Source: an uncultured Psychrosphaera sp. (lineage in GTDB: Bacteria > Pseudomonadota > Gammaproteobacteria > Enterobacterales > Alteromonadaceae). Taken from it: DNA of 64,000 bases. The translations under genes and the position numbers were made by a program. The DNA is taken from positions 1 through 64,000 of the forward strand of contig NZ_CANMSK010000016.1 in the NCBI RefSeq assembly GCF_947500655.1, given 5' to 3'. Under the pieces are notes generated by a model. The model did not search any database, was not told the DNA's origin, and worked only from the letters and a program-made list of their open reading frames with translations. Of this stretch, positions 33,418 to 41,899 are shown piece by piece; position 1 is the stretch's first letter; every line of letters begins with the position of its first letter.

Positions 33418-34614
33418 ATGTTAAATTTTGAAACTTATTCGCCAATCAATATTCCGGTAAATTGGCAGTCAGAGCTGATAATGGATAATGAACAGCGTTA
33501 TTCTTTATTACAAAAATATTTGTCACCAATTAGCTCTGTTGTTGTTAAGCCGAATGATTGGCCAGTTGGTTATGGCTCATTAGAACATGATAATTTACCT
33601 GTATTGTATCAACCAGCCGCTATTATCGAGATCCCACAATTAACTGATGAGCAAGATGTAAGTCACGCTCAATATTATATTTACGATAACTGCCTAGCCG
33701 TTCTAAATTTAGGACTTAAAGTTGATTCTGATATTACTAATATCGATGATTTGGCTATTTCCAAGCGAATTGAGGATCTTTCTGAAAAATACTTTGCTCC
33801 AATCCTAAAGCAACTTTACTCGCTTAAAGCTGAATTACCGTTAATGAAGCCTAGTGATTATAAATTTTTCAATAACGATATTGATGAATTAACTAACGGT
33901 AAACCTTTATGGGTGGCCAGAATGTTGACCCAAGGAAAAGGCTTACCAGCAGAAAGTTATGCTAATTGGCTTAAAAGTGTTGATTCAAAGACTGATTATT
34001 TACAGCTTGGCTCTGGTAATTCCTTGCTAACAGAACAGCAATATTTCTCAGACGTTAATCGTATTATGATCATGTCTCAATTTCATGTTGCTCTTATGGA
34101 TCGTATTGAAAGTTTGCTCAAAGATAATTTGAAAAAGTTTAATATTAATTACTACAACAAAAATAGATTGGCATTACTAGGTAAAACTGTAACGGAGCAA
34201 CAATACCGCAATGATCATATTGAGTATATTAACATTCAAGTTTCTGCAGCTACCGCTGGAGTGCAAGGGAAGCGTCGCGAGTTATTACAGCAGTTTAATA
34301 TTGCTTGGGGATTTAATGAACAAAGAGAGAGAGTTGATCAATTAACTGACTTAACTCAAGCTAGAATAGATCGTTCGTTACAAGATAAATTGCGTCAACA
34401 AAATCGCGGTATACAAACTCTATTAGCTTTTCTTGGTTCACTTGGACTTATTAGCTTAGTTATTGATTTAGCCAGTATAGAGGGTGAAGTTAATCATAAA
34501 GACACGACAGGTTTACTTGACCTGTTCAATTTTATATCAGCCGAGAGCTTTATAAGTTTAACGGCTATAATTGTTATTTTATTCACATTATATGTTTACA
34601 AAAATCATGAATAA
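33418..34614 (+). CDS. large soluble domain plus two C-terminal TMs, unknown
   Basis: Encodes 398 residues. Residues 1-320 are soluble with helical regions, then a polar helix rich in Arg/Gln (QRERVDQLTDLTQARIDRS) and two membrane helices near the C-terminus (about 327-345, TLLAFLGSLGLISLVI, and 373-392, FISLTAIIVILFTLYVY). This layout of long helix, TM, loop, TM resembles CorA-type proteins, but the GMN motif needed for metal transport is absent, so no function is claimed. It overlaps the next gene by 8 bp, so the pair forms a translationally coupled two-gene unit. No family is recognised. Confidence 0.6.
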   Translation: MLNFETYSPINIPVNWQSELIMDNEQRYSLLQKYLSPISSVVVKPNDWPVGYGSLEHDNLPVLYQPAAIIEIPQLTDEQDVSHAQYYIYDNCLAVLNLGLKVDSDITNIDDLAISKRIEDLSEKYFAPILKQLYSLKAELPLMKPSDYKFFNNDIDELTNGKPLWVARMLTQGKGLPAESYANWLKSVDSKTDYLQLGSGNSLLTEQQYFSDVNRIMIMSQFHVALMDRIESLLKDNLKKFNINYYNKNRLALLGKTVTEQQYRNDHIEYINIQVSAATAGVQGKRRELLQQFNIAWGFNEQRERVDQLTDLTQARIDRSLQDKLRQQNRGIQTLLAFLGSLGLISLVIDLASIEGEVNHKDTTGLLDLFNFISAESFISLTAIIVILFTLYVYKNHE

Positions 34615-34957
34615 ACGGATCCGTTTCACAATAATACTGTCGACTCCTAACTTTCCATATCAGAAAGCGTTAGGTTATTTGACTCCTAAATTAGGTCAAT
34701 TTTTTGCTGGTGCTTGTTGCCAAGAAATAGATGGTGTTTGGTCAGATGATGGTGAATTTGACAAATCTGAATACCAAATAGGTAAACAAGAAAAAGGAAT
34801 GAAAATCCACTTATCTGTCATGGTTGATCAACAAGAACAAACTAAATTACAGATAAGGCAAGTATTGCAGGGCTTAAAAGATGAACTGAACTTAGCTATT
34901 AATTGGGTTCACCTTGAGCAAGAAGAAGTTACCGCTAGCCATTTTCAATTACAGTAA
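34607..34957 (+). CDS. cytosolic protein coupled to the upstream membrane gene, unknown
   Basis: Encodes 116 residues from the ATG at 34607, which overlaps the upstream stop (ATGAATAA) by 8 bp; an ATG 12 codons earlier would overlap much more. There is no signal peptide or TM. It is mixed alpha/beta (IRFTIILSTP; then MKIHLSVMVDQQ) with an adjacent Cys pair (GACCQE). No homologous family is recognised. Its tight overlap with the two-TM protein suggests a partner or regulator. Confidence 0.55.
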   Translation: MNKRIRFTIILSTPNFPYQKALGYLTPKLGQFFAGACCQEIDGVWSDDGEFDKSEYQIGKQEKGMKIHLSVMVDQQEQTKLQIRQVLQGLKDELNLAINWVHLEQEEVTASHFQLQ

Positions 34958-35035
34958 AGCACTCTTTTACATAAAATAGAACTTTACTGCCACCTCCTTT
35001 TAATTTGATAAATATTCAATTAAAACCGTCGAAAT

Positions 35036-36292
35036 TTAACTATTATCACCATAAAGTTCGTTTACGGTTTCTGCCAATATTGCTATGCCGCGTTCTACTG
35101 TTTCTGCATTTTGCGCATAGTTGAGTCGAATACATTCTTGAGTATGTGGCCAAGATTGATCTAGGCCTGGGAAAAAGTAATGACCGGATACGATGATCAA
35201 TCCTTTGGCTTTTAGTTTTTTGTAAAGCTCGTTTGAACTTACAGGTAAGTCTTTAAACCATAACCATAAAAACAAAGCACCTTCGGATTTATGAATTCTG
35301 AAATTTTTATTAGGTATTTTTTCTAATAAAAGCTTAATAGTGTCTTTAGATTTTTCTTGGTAAAAAGGTTTAATAATATTATTACTAAGTTCTATGATCT
35401 CTTTACTGTTAATCAGAGGATAGACAATTTCTGGTCCAATTCCACCAGGCGATAATGCCATAATACCGGCTAAGTTAGACATTGCTTTTATGATTGTTGG
35501 ATTCGCGATAACAATACCGCAGCGTGCGCCCGGTAAACCAAATTTAGATAAACTCATACATAAAATAGTATTATTATTGAAGTGGGGTTTTACCTGTTCA
35601 AAAATAATATTGGGGAACGGTGTGCCGTAGGCATTATCTATAATTAATGGGATGTTATGCTGCTTTGCTAATACGTCTAACTTATCTATTTCATCATTGG
35701 TTAATACGTTACCAGTCGGATTTGTTGGTCTTGAAACACATATAGCTGCAATATCGTCAGTTATGGTTAAGGCATCAAAGTCGACATTGTATTTAAACAT
35801 TTGTTCGGGCAGTTCAGTTATTTTAGGCTGAATCGCAACAAAAGCATCTTCAGACACACTGGCGTCAGCATAGCCAATGTATTCAGGCGCAAGTGGAAAC
35901 AGTACTTTCTTCTTTTTACCTTGAGCAAAGTCGCCAGCCAGTAAATTGAAAAGGTAAAAGAAAGCACTCTGGCTACCATTAGTTAGTATTATATTGTCTG
36001 TGGTTAAATCCCAGTCATATAAGTCATTAAATAAATCGGCTATTGCGGCAATAAATTTATCTTTGCCTTTTGGGCCATCATAACTGCCTAAGCTTTCAAT
36101 TAAGGCTCCTTGATTTAACAGCTCTTGCATTATTTCGGTTAATCTTTTTTCAATAGCTGGAATTGATGCCGGGTTTCCACCGCCTAGCATCAATAGCTCT
36201 TCACCACTATTTGCACCTTCATTCAGATCATCCATTAATTCAGTGATACCCGAGTGCTGTGTGAATTTATTTCCAAAAATGGAGTAAGGCAT
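35036..36292 (-). CDS. avtA: valine--pyruvate aminotransferase AvtA
   Basis: Encodes 418 residues, matching E. coli AvtA (417). Strong identity along the length: KFTQHSGITELMDDLN, LGGGNPASIPAIE, GSYDGPKGK, LTNGSQSAFFYLFNLLAG, LFPLAPEYIGYAD, CVSRPTNPTGNV, DNAYGTPFPNIIF and the PLP-lysine in CMSLSKFGLPGARCG. It transfers the amino group between valine (or alanine) and pyruvate. The ATG at 36292 (MPYSIFG) aligns with the family start; upstream in-frame codons are hydrophobic read-through. It is separated from trhP by a divergent region of about 300 bp with an FNR-type promoter facing the other way. Confidence 0.95.
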   Translation of the reverse strand: MPYSIFGNKFTQHSGITELMDDLNEGANSGEELLMLGGGNPASIPAIEKRLTEIMQELLNQGALIESLGSYDGPKGKDKFIAAIADLFNDLYDWDLTTDNIILTNGSQSAFFYLFNLLAGDFAQGKKKKVLFPLAPEYIGYADASVSEDAFVAIQPKITELPEQMFKYNVDFDALTITDDIAAICVSRPTNPTGNVLTNDEIDKLDVLAKQHNIPLIIDNAYGTPFPNIIFEQVKPHFNNNTILCMSLSKFGLPGARCGIVIANPTIIKAMSNLAGIMALSPGGIGPEIVYPLINSKEIIELSNNIIKPFYQEKSKDTIKLLLEKIPNKNFRIHKSEGALFLWLWFKDLPVSSNELYKKLKAKGLIIVSGHYFFPGLDQSWPHTQECIRLNYAQNAETVERGIAILAETVNELYGDNS

Positions 36293-36534
36293 AAACAAGG
36301 TTCCGAAATAATAAGCGTTATAAAATAATACAATTGGTATAAGTAGTTGATATAAAAAGGAAGTTGGAATAAACATACTTCCTAATGAAATACTCAGGTG
36401 AAGTATATATTTAATACTGATAATTTTTTTAACTAAATTTACTTTTTATGTGATTGTAGGTTCTGAATAAACTAATAAATGAAAAGCAAATAACATGTTG
36501 GATTAATATGTATAAGCTATAGGGGTTGGCTTTT

Positions 36535-36576
36535 ATGATCTTGATCAAAACGTACATTGTTTATTAACTTTATACT
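36535..36576 (+). promoter_or_regulatory. FNR-type class II promoter of trhP-yfhL
   Basis: ATGATCTTGATCAA (36535-36548) matches the FNR consensus TTGATnnnnATCAA at 9 of 10 fixed bases. A TATACT hexamer lies at 36571-36576, exactly where a -10 belongs if the box is centred at -41.5 and transcription starts near 36583. The -35 is replaced by the FNR box, as in activated promoters. It also limits the trhP start to codons after 36583. Confidence 0.7.
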
Positions 36577-36640
36577 CCTGCGCTTTATTAATTCATGCAA
36601 CTGGCTTGTACCCAGTTCTATGTATGGAGTGTACATACCA

Positions 36641-38047
36641 GTGTCTAATTTTACCCAGTCTTCACCAGCCCAAACTTCTCAGCTTTTCACGCCAGAATTA
36701 CTTTCTCCTGCTGGCAGTTTAAAGAATATGCGTTATGCCTTTGCTTATGGTGCTGATGCCGTTTATGCAGGACAGCCTCGTTATAGTTTACGTGTACGCA
36801 ATAATGAATTTGACCTAGACAATCTTGCAATAGCGATTAATGAAGCACATGAGTTAGGTAAAAAATTCTATGTAGTTTCAAATATCGCACCACACAATGC
36901 CAAGGTACATTCGTATTTACGAGATATTGAACCTGTTATAGCCATGAATCCTGATGCACTTATTATGTCAGATCCGGGTTTAATTATGTTGGTACGTGAC
37001 AAATGGCCTGACATGCCAATTCATTTGTCAGTGCAAGCCAATGCAGTTAATTACGCTAGTGTTTTATTTTGGGCTAAGCAGGGCATTGAACGAGTTATTC
37101 TATCTCGTGAATTGTCACTAGAGGAAATTGCTGAAATTCGCGAATTATGCCCTGACACAGAGCTTGAAATTTTTGTGCATGGGGCTTTATGCATGGCTTA
37201 TTCTGGCCGTTGTTTACTTTCTGGTTACATTAATAAGCGCGATCCCAATCAAGGTACTTGTACTAATTCATGCCGCTGGAGCTACGATGTAAAACCGGGG
37301 ACGGAAAATGAAACTGGTGAAATGGTCCATAAGTTTGACCCTAAATCTGTTATTCCAACACTAGGTGAAGGCCGTCCAAGTGATGAAATTGTAATGCTAG
37401 AAGAGCAAGAGCGACCGGGTGAATACATGCCTGCGTTTGAAGATGAACATGGTACTTACATCATGAATTCAAAAGACTTACGTGCAGTTCAATACGTAGA
37501 GCAATTAACAAAAATGGGCGTGCACAGCTTAAAAATAGAAGGGCGAACTAAGTCTTTTTATTATGTAGCTCGCACCGCACAAGTGTATAGAAAGGCAATT
37601 GATGACGCTGTAGCAGGTCGTCCGTTTGATACTAACTTGTTTAAAACGTTAGAGAACTTAGCACATCGTGGTTACACCGAAGGCTTCTTAAAGCGTCACG
37701 CTCATCAAGATTATCAAAACTACGAATACGGTCATTCTGTGTCAGATAAACAGCAATTTGTCGGCGAGGTTCTAGGTCGTCATGCTAATGGGCTAGTGGA
37801 AATTGATGTTAAAAATAAGTTTTGTACAGGTCACTCATTAGAGTTAATGACGCCACAAGGTAATATAAGTTTTGTTCTTGATTTTATGGAGAATAAAAAT
37901 GGTGAGAGCATTACAGACGCCAAAGGATCTGGCCATATTGTAAAAATCCCTCTACCTGACAATATCAATATAGAATACGCTATTTTAATGCGTAACTTAG
38001 ATGAAGGCCAAGATACTCGCAACCCGTTTAAGCAAGCTGTGGTTTAA
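36641..38047 (+). CDS. trhP: tRNA 5-hydroxyuridine synthesis protein TrhP (YegQ, U32 family)
   Basis: Encodes about 468 residues. Near-identical stretches to E. coli YegQ/TrhP: FTPELLSPAGSLKNMRYAFA, AYGADAVYAGQPRYSLRVRN, KKFYVV.NIAPHNAK. The U32 signature with its Fe-S cysteines is visible (FVHGALCMAYSGRCLLSGY, then GTCTNSCRW). TrhP makes 5-hydroxyuridine at tRNA position 34 without O2, using prephenate (known pathway). The GTG at 36641 has GGAG 11 nt upstream; an ATG at 36620 is the alternative, seven residues longer. The start cannot be earlier than 36583 if the FNR promoter is real. Followed 3 bp later by yfhL. Confidence 0.93.
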   Translation: MSNFTQSSPAQTSQLFTPELLSPAGSLKNMRYAFAYGADAVYAGQPRYSLRVRNNEFDLDNLAIAINEAHELGKKFYVVSNIAPHNAKVHSYLRDIEPVIAMNPDALIMSDPGLIMLVRDKWPDMPIHLSVQANAVNYASVLFWAKQGIERVILSRELSLEEIAEIRELCPDTELEIFVHGALCMAYSGRCLLSGYINKRDPNQGTCTNSCRWSYDVKPGTENETGEMVHKFDPKSVIPTLGEGRPSDEIVMLEEQERPGEYMPAFEDEHGTYIMNSKDLRAVQYVEQLTKMGVHSLKIEGRTKSFYYVARTAQVYRKAIDDAVAGRPFDTNLFKTLENLAHRGYTEGFLKRHAHQDYQNYEYGHSVSDKQQFVGEVLGRHANGLVEIDVKNKFCTGHSLELMTPQGNISFVLDFMENKNGESITDAKGSGHIVKIPLPDNINIEYAILMRNLDEGQDTRNPFKQAVV

Positions 38048-38050
38048 GTT

Positions 38051-38296
38051 ATGGCGTTACTTATTAATAAAAAATGCATTAATTGCGATATGTGTATGCC
38101 GGAATGCCCAAATGATGCAATTTATATGGGCGCTAAGATATTTGAAATTAACCCAGATAAATGCACTGAATGTGTTGGTCATTACGATAAACCAACGTGC
38201 GTGAGCGTGTGTCCAATTGACTGTATAAAACCAGATTTGAATAGAGTAGAAAGTTTGGATGAGCTTGCTGAGAAGTACGTGCGGTTAACGTCGTAA
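38051..38296 (+). CDS. yfhL: YfhL-family 2[4Fe-4S] ferredoxin
   Basis: Encodes 81 residues with two ferredoxin cluster motifs: CINCDMCMPECP (C-x2-C-x2-C-x3-C-P) near residues 9-20, and a second set with an insertion, CTECVGHYDKPTCVSVCP (C-x2-C-x8-C-x3-C-P), typical of the YfhL/Alvin type. The gene starts 3 bp after trhP, so cotranscription is certain. E. coli yfhL and other Fe-S genes have been tied to ho5U formation (from memory), and this adjacency supports YfhL as electron donor to TrhP (inference). Confidence 0.95.
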   Translation: MALLINKKCINCDMCMPECPNDAIYMGAKIFEINPDKCTECVGHYDKPTCVSVCPIDCIKPDLNRVESLDELAEKYVRLTS

Positions 38297-38319
38297 TTAT
38301 ATAAAAATTGATAACTCTA

Positions 38320-39798
38320 TTATTCAGATTTATTTAAAAACGGTTTTAGTAACAGTAAACCCTCTCTCATTTTTTCTTCGCTTTGCCCTGCAAAGCCTAG
38401 GCGAATGTATTTGTCTTGATCATTGCTTTTATTTAAGTGGAAAGCATGTTCAGCTAGTAAGAAAATACCGTTTTGTTTTACTTGTTGCTCAACCTTTTTT
38501 GCATTTTTACCAATGTTTACCCATAAGGCCATACCGCCTGCGGGGATCGAGAATTCTACATGCAAGCCTTCATCGGAAAATTCATTCAGTTGGTCTATCA
38601 TATATTGGCGTCTTTTTTTATAAAGGCGAGTAGACTTTCTTAAGTGGCGTTCAAATCCTCCATCTTTCATCCATCTGGCAACTGCATCTTGCAGCAACAC
38701 GTTCACTTTGTGATTGATTAAGGTTCGGTAATTGACAAGATGAGTACTAAGAGACTTATCTACGGCAATAATGCCTAATCGAACTCCTGGGAACATGATC
38801 TTAGAAAAGCTAGAAAGATAAATCACTAAACCAGAAGGATCGTTTGCTGCCATTGGTGCTAATGGCTGACTGTTATAGTGGAACTCATGATCATAGTCAT
38901 CTTCAATAATAGCAATGTTATGTTGCTGCGCTAATTGATAAATAACCTTACGCTTACTCATTGATAGAGTCGTTGTTGTAGGGTATTGATGCAAAGGTGT
39001 GAGATATAACAAACGAATATTGTTTTGTTCAATCAGCGTTTTAAAGTGCTCTACATCAATGCCATCATCTGTTTGATTTACCGAAATTAACTGTGCTCCA
39101 GCGCTTTCAAAAGCTGACCAAGCAGGTTGGTAACCTAAACTTTCCACTGCTACTTTATCGCCTGTTTTAATTAATACTTGTGAAATAATGTACAAGGCTT
39201 CCTGTGTTCCATTAACCACAACTATTTCTTTATCAGTGATGGATCTCACTCTACGTAAATAAGTACTAACTTCTTTGATAAAAGGTTTAAATCCATTTTG
39301 GTCGCCGTAATTCAAATCCTCTATAGCTGGCCGATTTAAGGCTTCATTCATAAAGCTTTTGAATTCCTTAAATGGGAATAAATCAATGTCTGGATTACCG
39401 CCTGCAAAGTTAAAAGGACTTCGGCTTGCAGGTTCAGATACTTCCTTGTGATTTTCTTTAATTAAACGCCATTGATGTTTATCAGTACATGTAGATTTAG
39501 ATAGAGGTAAGCTTTTATTTGTATTTTTAGACGAATATATAGGTAAGTTTTCAGCAACCCGATAACCTAGTCTTTGTTGCGTTTCTACCCAACCTTGTGC
39601 AACCAATTCATTGTATGCGGCCATTATCGTATGGCGATTCACATCTAATTGTGCGGCGAGTGTTCGAGCCGATGGTAGTTTTTCTCCAGCAGTAACATGA
39701 CTTTCTTCAATACTATGACGGATAGCTTGAGCTATTTTTAAATACAACTTGCTACCTGAATTGGAGGAACTATCTAACGTCAAATTTAGGGTTTTCAT
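38320..39798 (-). CDS. MocR/PdxR-type GntR-aminotransferase regulator
   Basis: Encodes 492 residues. The N-terminal GntR winged helix (LYLKIAQAIRHSIEESHVTAG, KLPSARTLAAQLDVNRHTIMAAYNELVAQGW) is fused by a linker to a PLP aminotransferase fold (NPDIDLFPF, VVNGTQEALYIIS, EDDYDHEF and the PLP lysine in LSSFSKIMFPGVRLG). MocR proteins sense PLP or amines and usually control a divergent neighbour. Here the divergent genes are GNAT (39910) and PaiB-like (40530). It is convergent with yfhL. Confidence 0.9.
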   Translation of the reverse strand: MKTLNLTLDSSSNSGSKLYLKIAQAIRHSIEESHVTAGEKLPSARTLAAQLDVNRHTIMAAYNELVAQGWVETQQRLGYRVAENLPIYSSKNTNKSLPLSKSTCTDKHQWRLIKENHKEVSEPASRSPFNFAGGNPDIDLFPFKEFKSFMNEALNRPAIEDLNYGDQNGFKPFIKEVSTYLRRVRSITDKEIVVVNGTQEALYIISQVLIKTGDKVAVESLGYQPAWSAFESAGAQLISVNQTDDGIDVEHFKTLIEQNNIRLLYLTPLHQYPTTTTLSMSKRKVIYQLAQQHNIAIIEDDYDHEFHYNSQPLAPMAANDPSGLVIYLSSFSKIMFPGVRLGIIAVDKSLSTHLVNYRTLINHKVNVLLQDAVARWMKDGGFERHLRKSTRLYKKRRQYMIDQLNEFSDEGLHVEFSIPAGGMALWVNIGKNAKKVEQQVKQNGIFLLAEHAFHLNKSNDQDKYIRLGFAGQSEEKMREGLLLLKPFLNKSE

Positions 39799-39810
39799 TT
39801 TACCAACACC

Positions 39811-39839
39811 TTGGTCTATATATTTTGTTAAAACTGGTT
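39811..39839. promoter_or_regulatory. possible MocR direct-repeat site
   Basis: Two half-sites in the same orientation, TTGGTC (39811-39816) and CTGGTT (39834-39839), 23 bp apart (two helical turns), lie in the divergent gap. MocR regulators bind direct repeats, so this is plausible; the match is short and weak. Confidence 0.3.
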
Positions 39840-39909
39840 GTTGTTTTTATACCACAAGTGGAGAAAATACAGGCCTATTTTTAGAAGTTCAACGTCTAAG
39901 GTCATAAAT

Positions 39910-40515
39910 ATGTTTGCCCCTAAACCAGTCACATTAAGCACAGAAAAAGTAACGTTAAAGCCATTAACCATGGAACACCTTGATGACTACTATAAAGCAG
40001 GTGCCTTTCCTGACTTATGGTGTTGGGTTCTACCTAATCAATGTGAGTCTAAATCACAAGCTGAAACTTGGTTACTGCATTTACAAAAATTGGTAGAACA
40101 AGAACAACATGTGGTTTTTGCTATTTTTGATAATCACAGTGATGAATTTGTTGGTAGTACTCAGTACTGCTCTATCGTTAAGGCGGATCGAAGTTTGGAA
40201 ATTGGCTTTACCTTTATCACGCCAAAATACCAGCGTAGTTACATTAATACACATGCAAAGTATTGTTTATTAAAGCATGCCTTTGAAGAATTAAATGCTA
40301 TTAGAGTTCAGTTTAAAACCGACGAAAGGAATGATAAGTCTCGTAATGCAATAGGTCGGCTGGGTGCCAAATTTGAAGGTGTCCTTCGCCATCAGCGTAT
40401 TCTGCCTGACGGTAATTTTAGAAACACGGCATTGTATTCGATTATTAACACTGAATGGCAAGCCGTTAAGCAGTCATTAATGTCGAAAATGCATATAGCA
40501 ATGAAGACAAAGTAA
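39910..40515 (+). CDS. GNAT-family acetyltransferase (RimJ/RimL-like)
   Basis: Encodes 201 residues with the RimL-type GNAT layout: VTLKPLTMEHLDDYYKAG, an EFVGSTQYCSIV strand, RSLEIGFTFITPKYQRS, then KYCLLKHAFEELNAIRVQFKT and RNAIGRLGAKFEGVLRHQ, the acetyl-CoA-binding segment. The N-acetylated substrate is unknown (protein N-terminus or small amine). The ATG at 39910 has AAGG 8 nt upstream. It is followed 14 bp later by the PaiB-like gene, and divergent from the MocR gene. Confidence 0.85.
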   Translation: MFAPKPVTLSTEKVTLKPLTMEHLDDYYKAGAFPDLWCWVLPNQCESKSQAETWLLHLQKLVEQEQHVVFAIFDNHSDEFVGSTQYCSIVKADRSLEIGFTFITPKYQRSYINTHAKYCLLKHAFEELNAIRVQFKTDERNDKSRNAIGRLGAKFEGVLRHQRILPDGNFRNTALYSIINTEWQAVKQSLMSKMHIAMKTK

Positions 40516-40529
40516 ACGGGAGTTAACTT

Positions 40530-41162
40530 ATGTACATACCTAAAGTATTTGAGCAGACAGATATAAACCAATTAGAAAGTATTATTGTTAACTACCCATT
40601 TGCCAGTTTGGTTACTCAGTCAAAAAATGGTTTAGAAGTTAATCATTTACCTCTGTTTCTCGATAAATCGGCAGGTAAATATGCATTACAAGGACACATT
40701 GCTAAAGCGAACAAACTTTGGAAAGTGCTCAAAGACAAGCCTGAAGTGTTAGTGGTTTTTCATGGCCCCAATTGTTATATATCGCCCAATTATTATCCAA
40801 CTAAAAAAGAAGATGGACGAGCTGTGCCTACGTGGAACTATGTTGCAGTTCATGTAAAAGGGCAGCTGTTTTTCAGTGACGATGCTGAATTTAAACTTGA
40901 AATGCTGAATAATTTAACCTTTCAGCATGAACAAAAACAAAGTCAACCTTGGTCAATAAATGATGCGCCTGAGGAATACATTGAAAGAATGTTACCTGCG
41001 ATTGTTGGCTTAAAAATAGAAGTGTCAGAAATAACAGGCCAATCAAAGATAAGCCAAAACCAACCAGAAGTTAATCAACAAGGCATTGTTGATGGCTTAA
41101 GCGCAAAAAAACAAGAGGCTGCATCTGCAATCGCGGATTTGATTAAAGTTAACAAAACTTAG
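40530..41162 (+). CDS. PaiB-like FMN-binding protein
   Basis: Encodes 210 residues. PaiB motifs: MYIPKVFEQTD, YPFASLVTQSKNGLEVNHLPLFL, GHIAKANKLWK, VLVVFHGPNCYISPNYYP, VPTWNYVAVHVKG and KKQEAASAIADLI. In Bacillus PaiA (a GNAT) and PaiB are adjacent, as the GNAT and this gene are here, so the pair looks like a paiA-paiB analogue under MocR control. The fold is a flavin-reductase-like split barrel. Named a negative regulator of sporulation genes in Bacillus; here the role is unknown. Confidence 0.88.
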   Translation: MYIPKVFEQTDINQLESIIVNYPFASLVTQSKNGLEVNHLPLFLDKSAGKYALQGHIAKANKLWKVLKDKPEVLVVFHGPNCYISPNYYPTKKEDGRAVPTWNYVAVHVKGQLFFSDDAEFKLEMLNNLTFQHEQKQSQPWSINDAPEEYIERMLPAIVGLKIEVSEITGQSKISQNQPEVNQQGIVDGLSAKKQEAASAIADLIKVNKT

Positions 41163-41178
41163 GATTAACCTAACGCTG

Positions 41179-41688
41179 TTAGTTATTTTTTGATTTTTTA
41201 AGTAACGCAAACATATAGCTGTATGCGTATACCGCGGTAAAGAAAATACTAGGTGCGACTGTTAGCAGTAAGTTTGGTGTTTGGTTGGCTAAGTTAATGG
41301 TTATAACCAAAATGGATTGCACAGTAATTGGGATGATAGGTGCGAATAATGTACCGGCTATTTTTTTGTCATTAAGATATAAAGCGGATTGATTAATTAC
41401 ATTGTTAAGGCTTTGCTTTATAGCAATATTTTGCGGTGTTTTTGAATGGAACTTACAAATAATAGGCGTGATAAACGCTAAAGATACATAACTTAGTTTA
41501 TATTTATTTACTACTTTTTCTAAGATAAGAGTAAAAAATAGAGTAACAAAGCCACTATAAGAACCTTGCACTATTGCTGATTGCAACGTCATTGCACTGG
41601 AAATATCATCTGCACTATTTGCCCAATAAGCCCAGCCAAAATAAAATACAAACGAGACAATGCCAGATAATATAAGACGGCTATTCAA
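41179..41688 (-). CDS. small polytopic membrane protein, unknown
   Basis: Encodes 169 residues with about four membrane segments (residues 4-22, 40-60, 68-82, 112-160 in two helices). A positively charged C-terminal tail (LLKKSKNN) points to the cytoplasm. No motif or family is recognised. It is convergent with the PaiB-like gene with only 16 bp between stops and no visible terminator. Confidence 0.65.
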   Translation of the reverse strand: MNSRLILSGIVSFVFYFGWAYWANSADDISSAMTLQSAIVQGSYSGFVTLFFTLILEKVVNKYKLSYVSLAFITPIICKFHSKTPQNIAIKQSLNNVINQSALYLNDKKIAGTLFAPIIPITVQSILVITINLANQTPNLLLTVAPSIFFTAVYAYSYMFALLKKSKNN

Positions 41689-41850
41689 TTTCTTTTCCTT
41701 TTATAAAAACACTTTCATTGTTTGCTGTTCGATGTTGTTTCATTAATTCAATTGGTATTAAGCATAGTAGAACTTAAGGCTACATTATATTATGAATAGT
41801 TAAGGCGCCAAGTCTAGTAATGAATAAGTAATAATGATGGAAGTAAAATA

Positions 41851-41880
41851 AAAAATGCCGACTAATCGGCATTTTTAAAA
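41851..41880. terminator. bidirectional terminator
   Basis: AAAAATGCCGA (41851-41861) / TCGGCATTTTT (41866-41876), 4-nt loop. It lies just past the stop of the minus-strand PhoX-like gene and upstream of the 41179 gene. Confidence 0.88.
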
Positions 41881-41899
41881 CTATTTAGCGAGTAAGAAA

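Noticed and set aside
33418..34614. CorA-type magnesium channel
   Set aside because: Two C-terminal TMs and a long helix fit, but the essential GMN motif after the first TM is missing.
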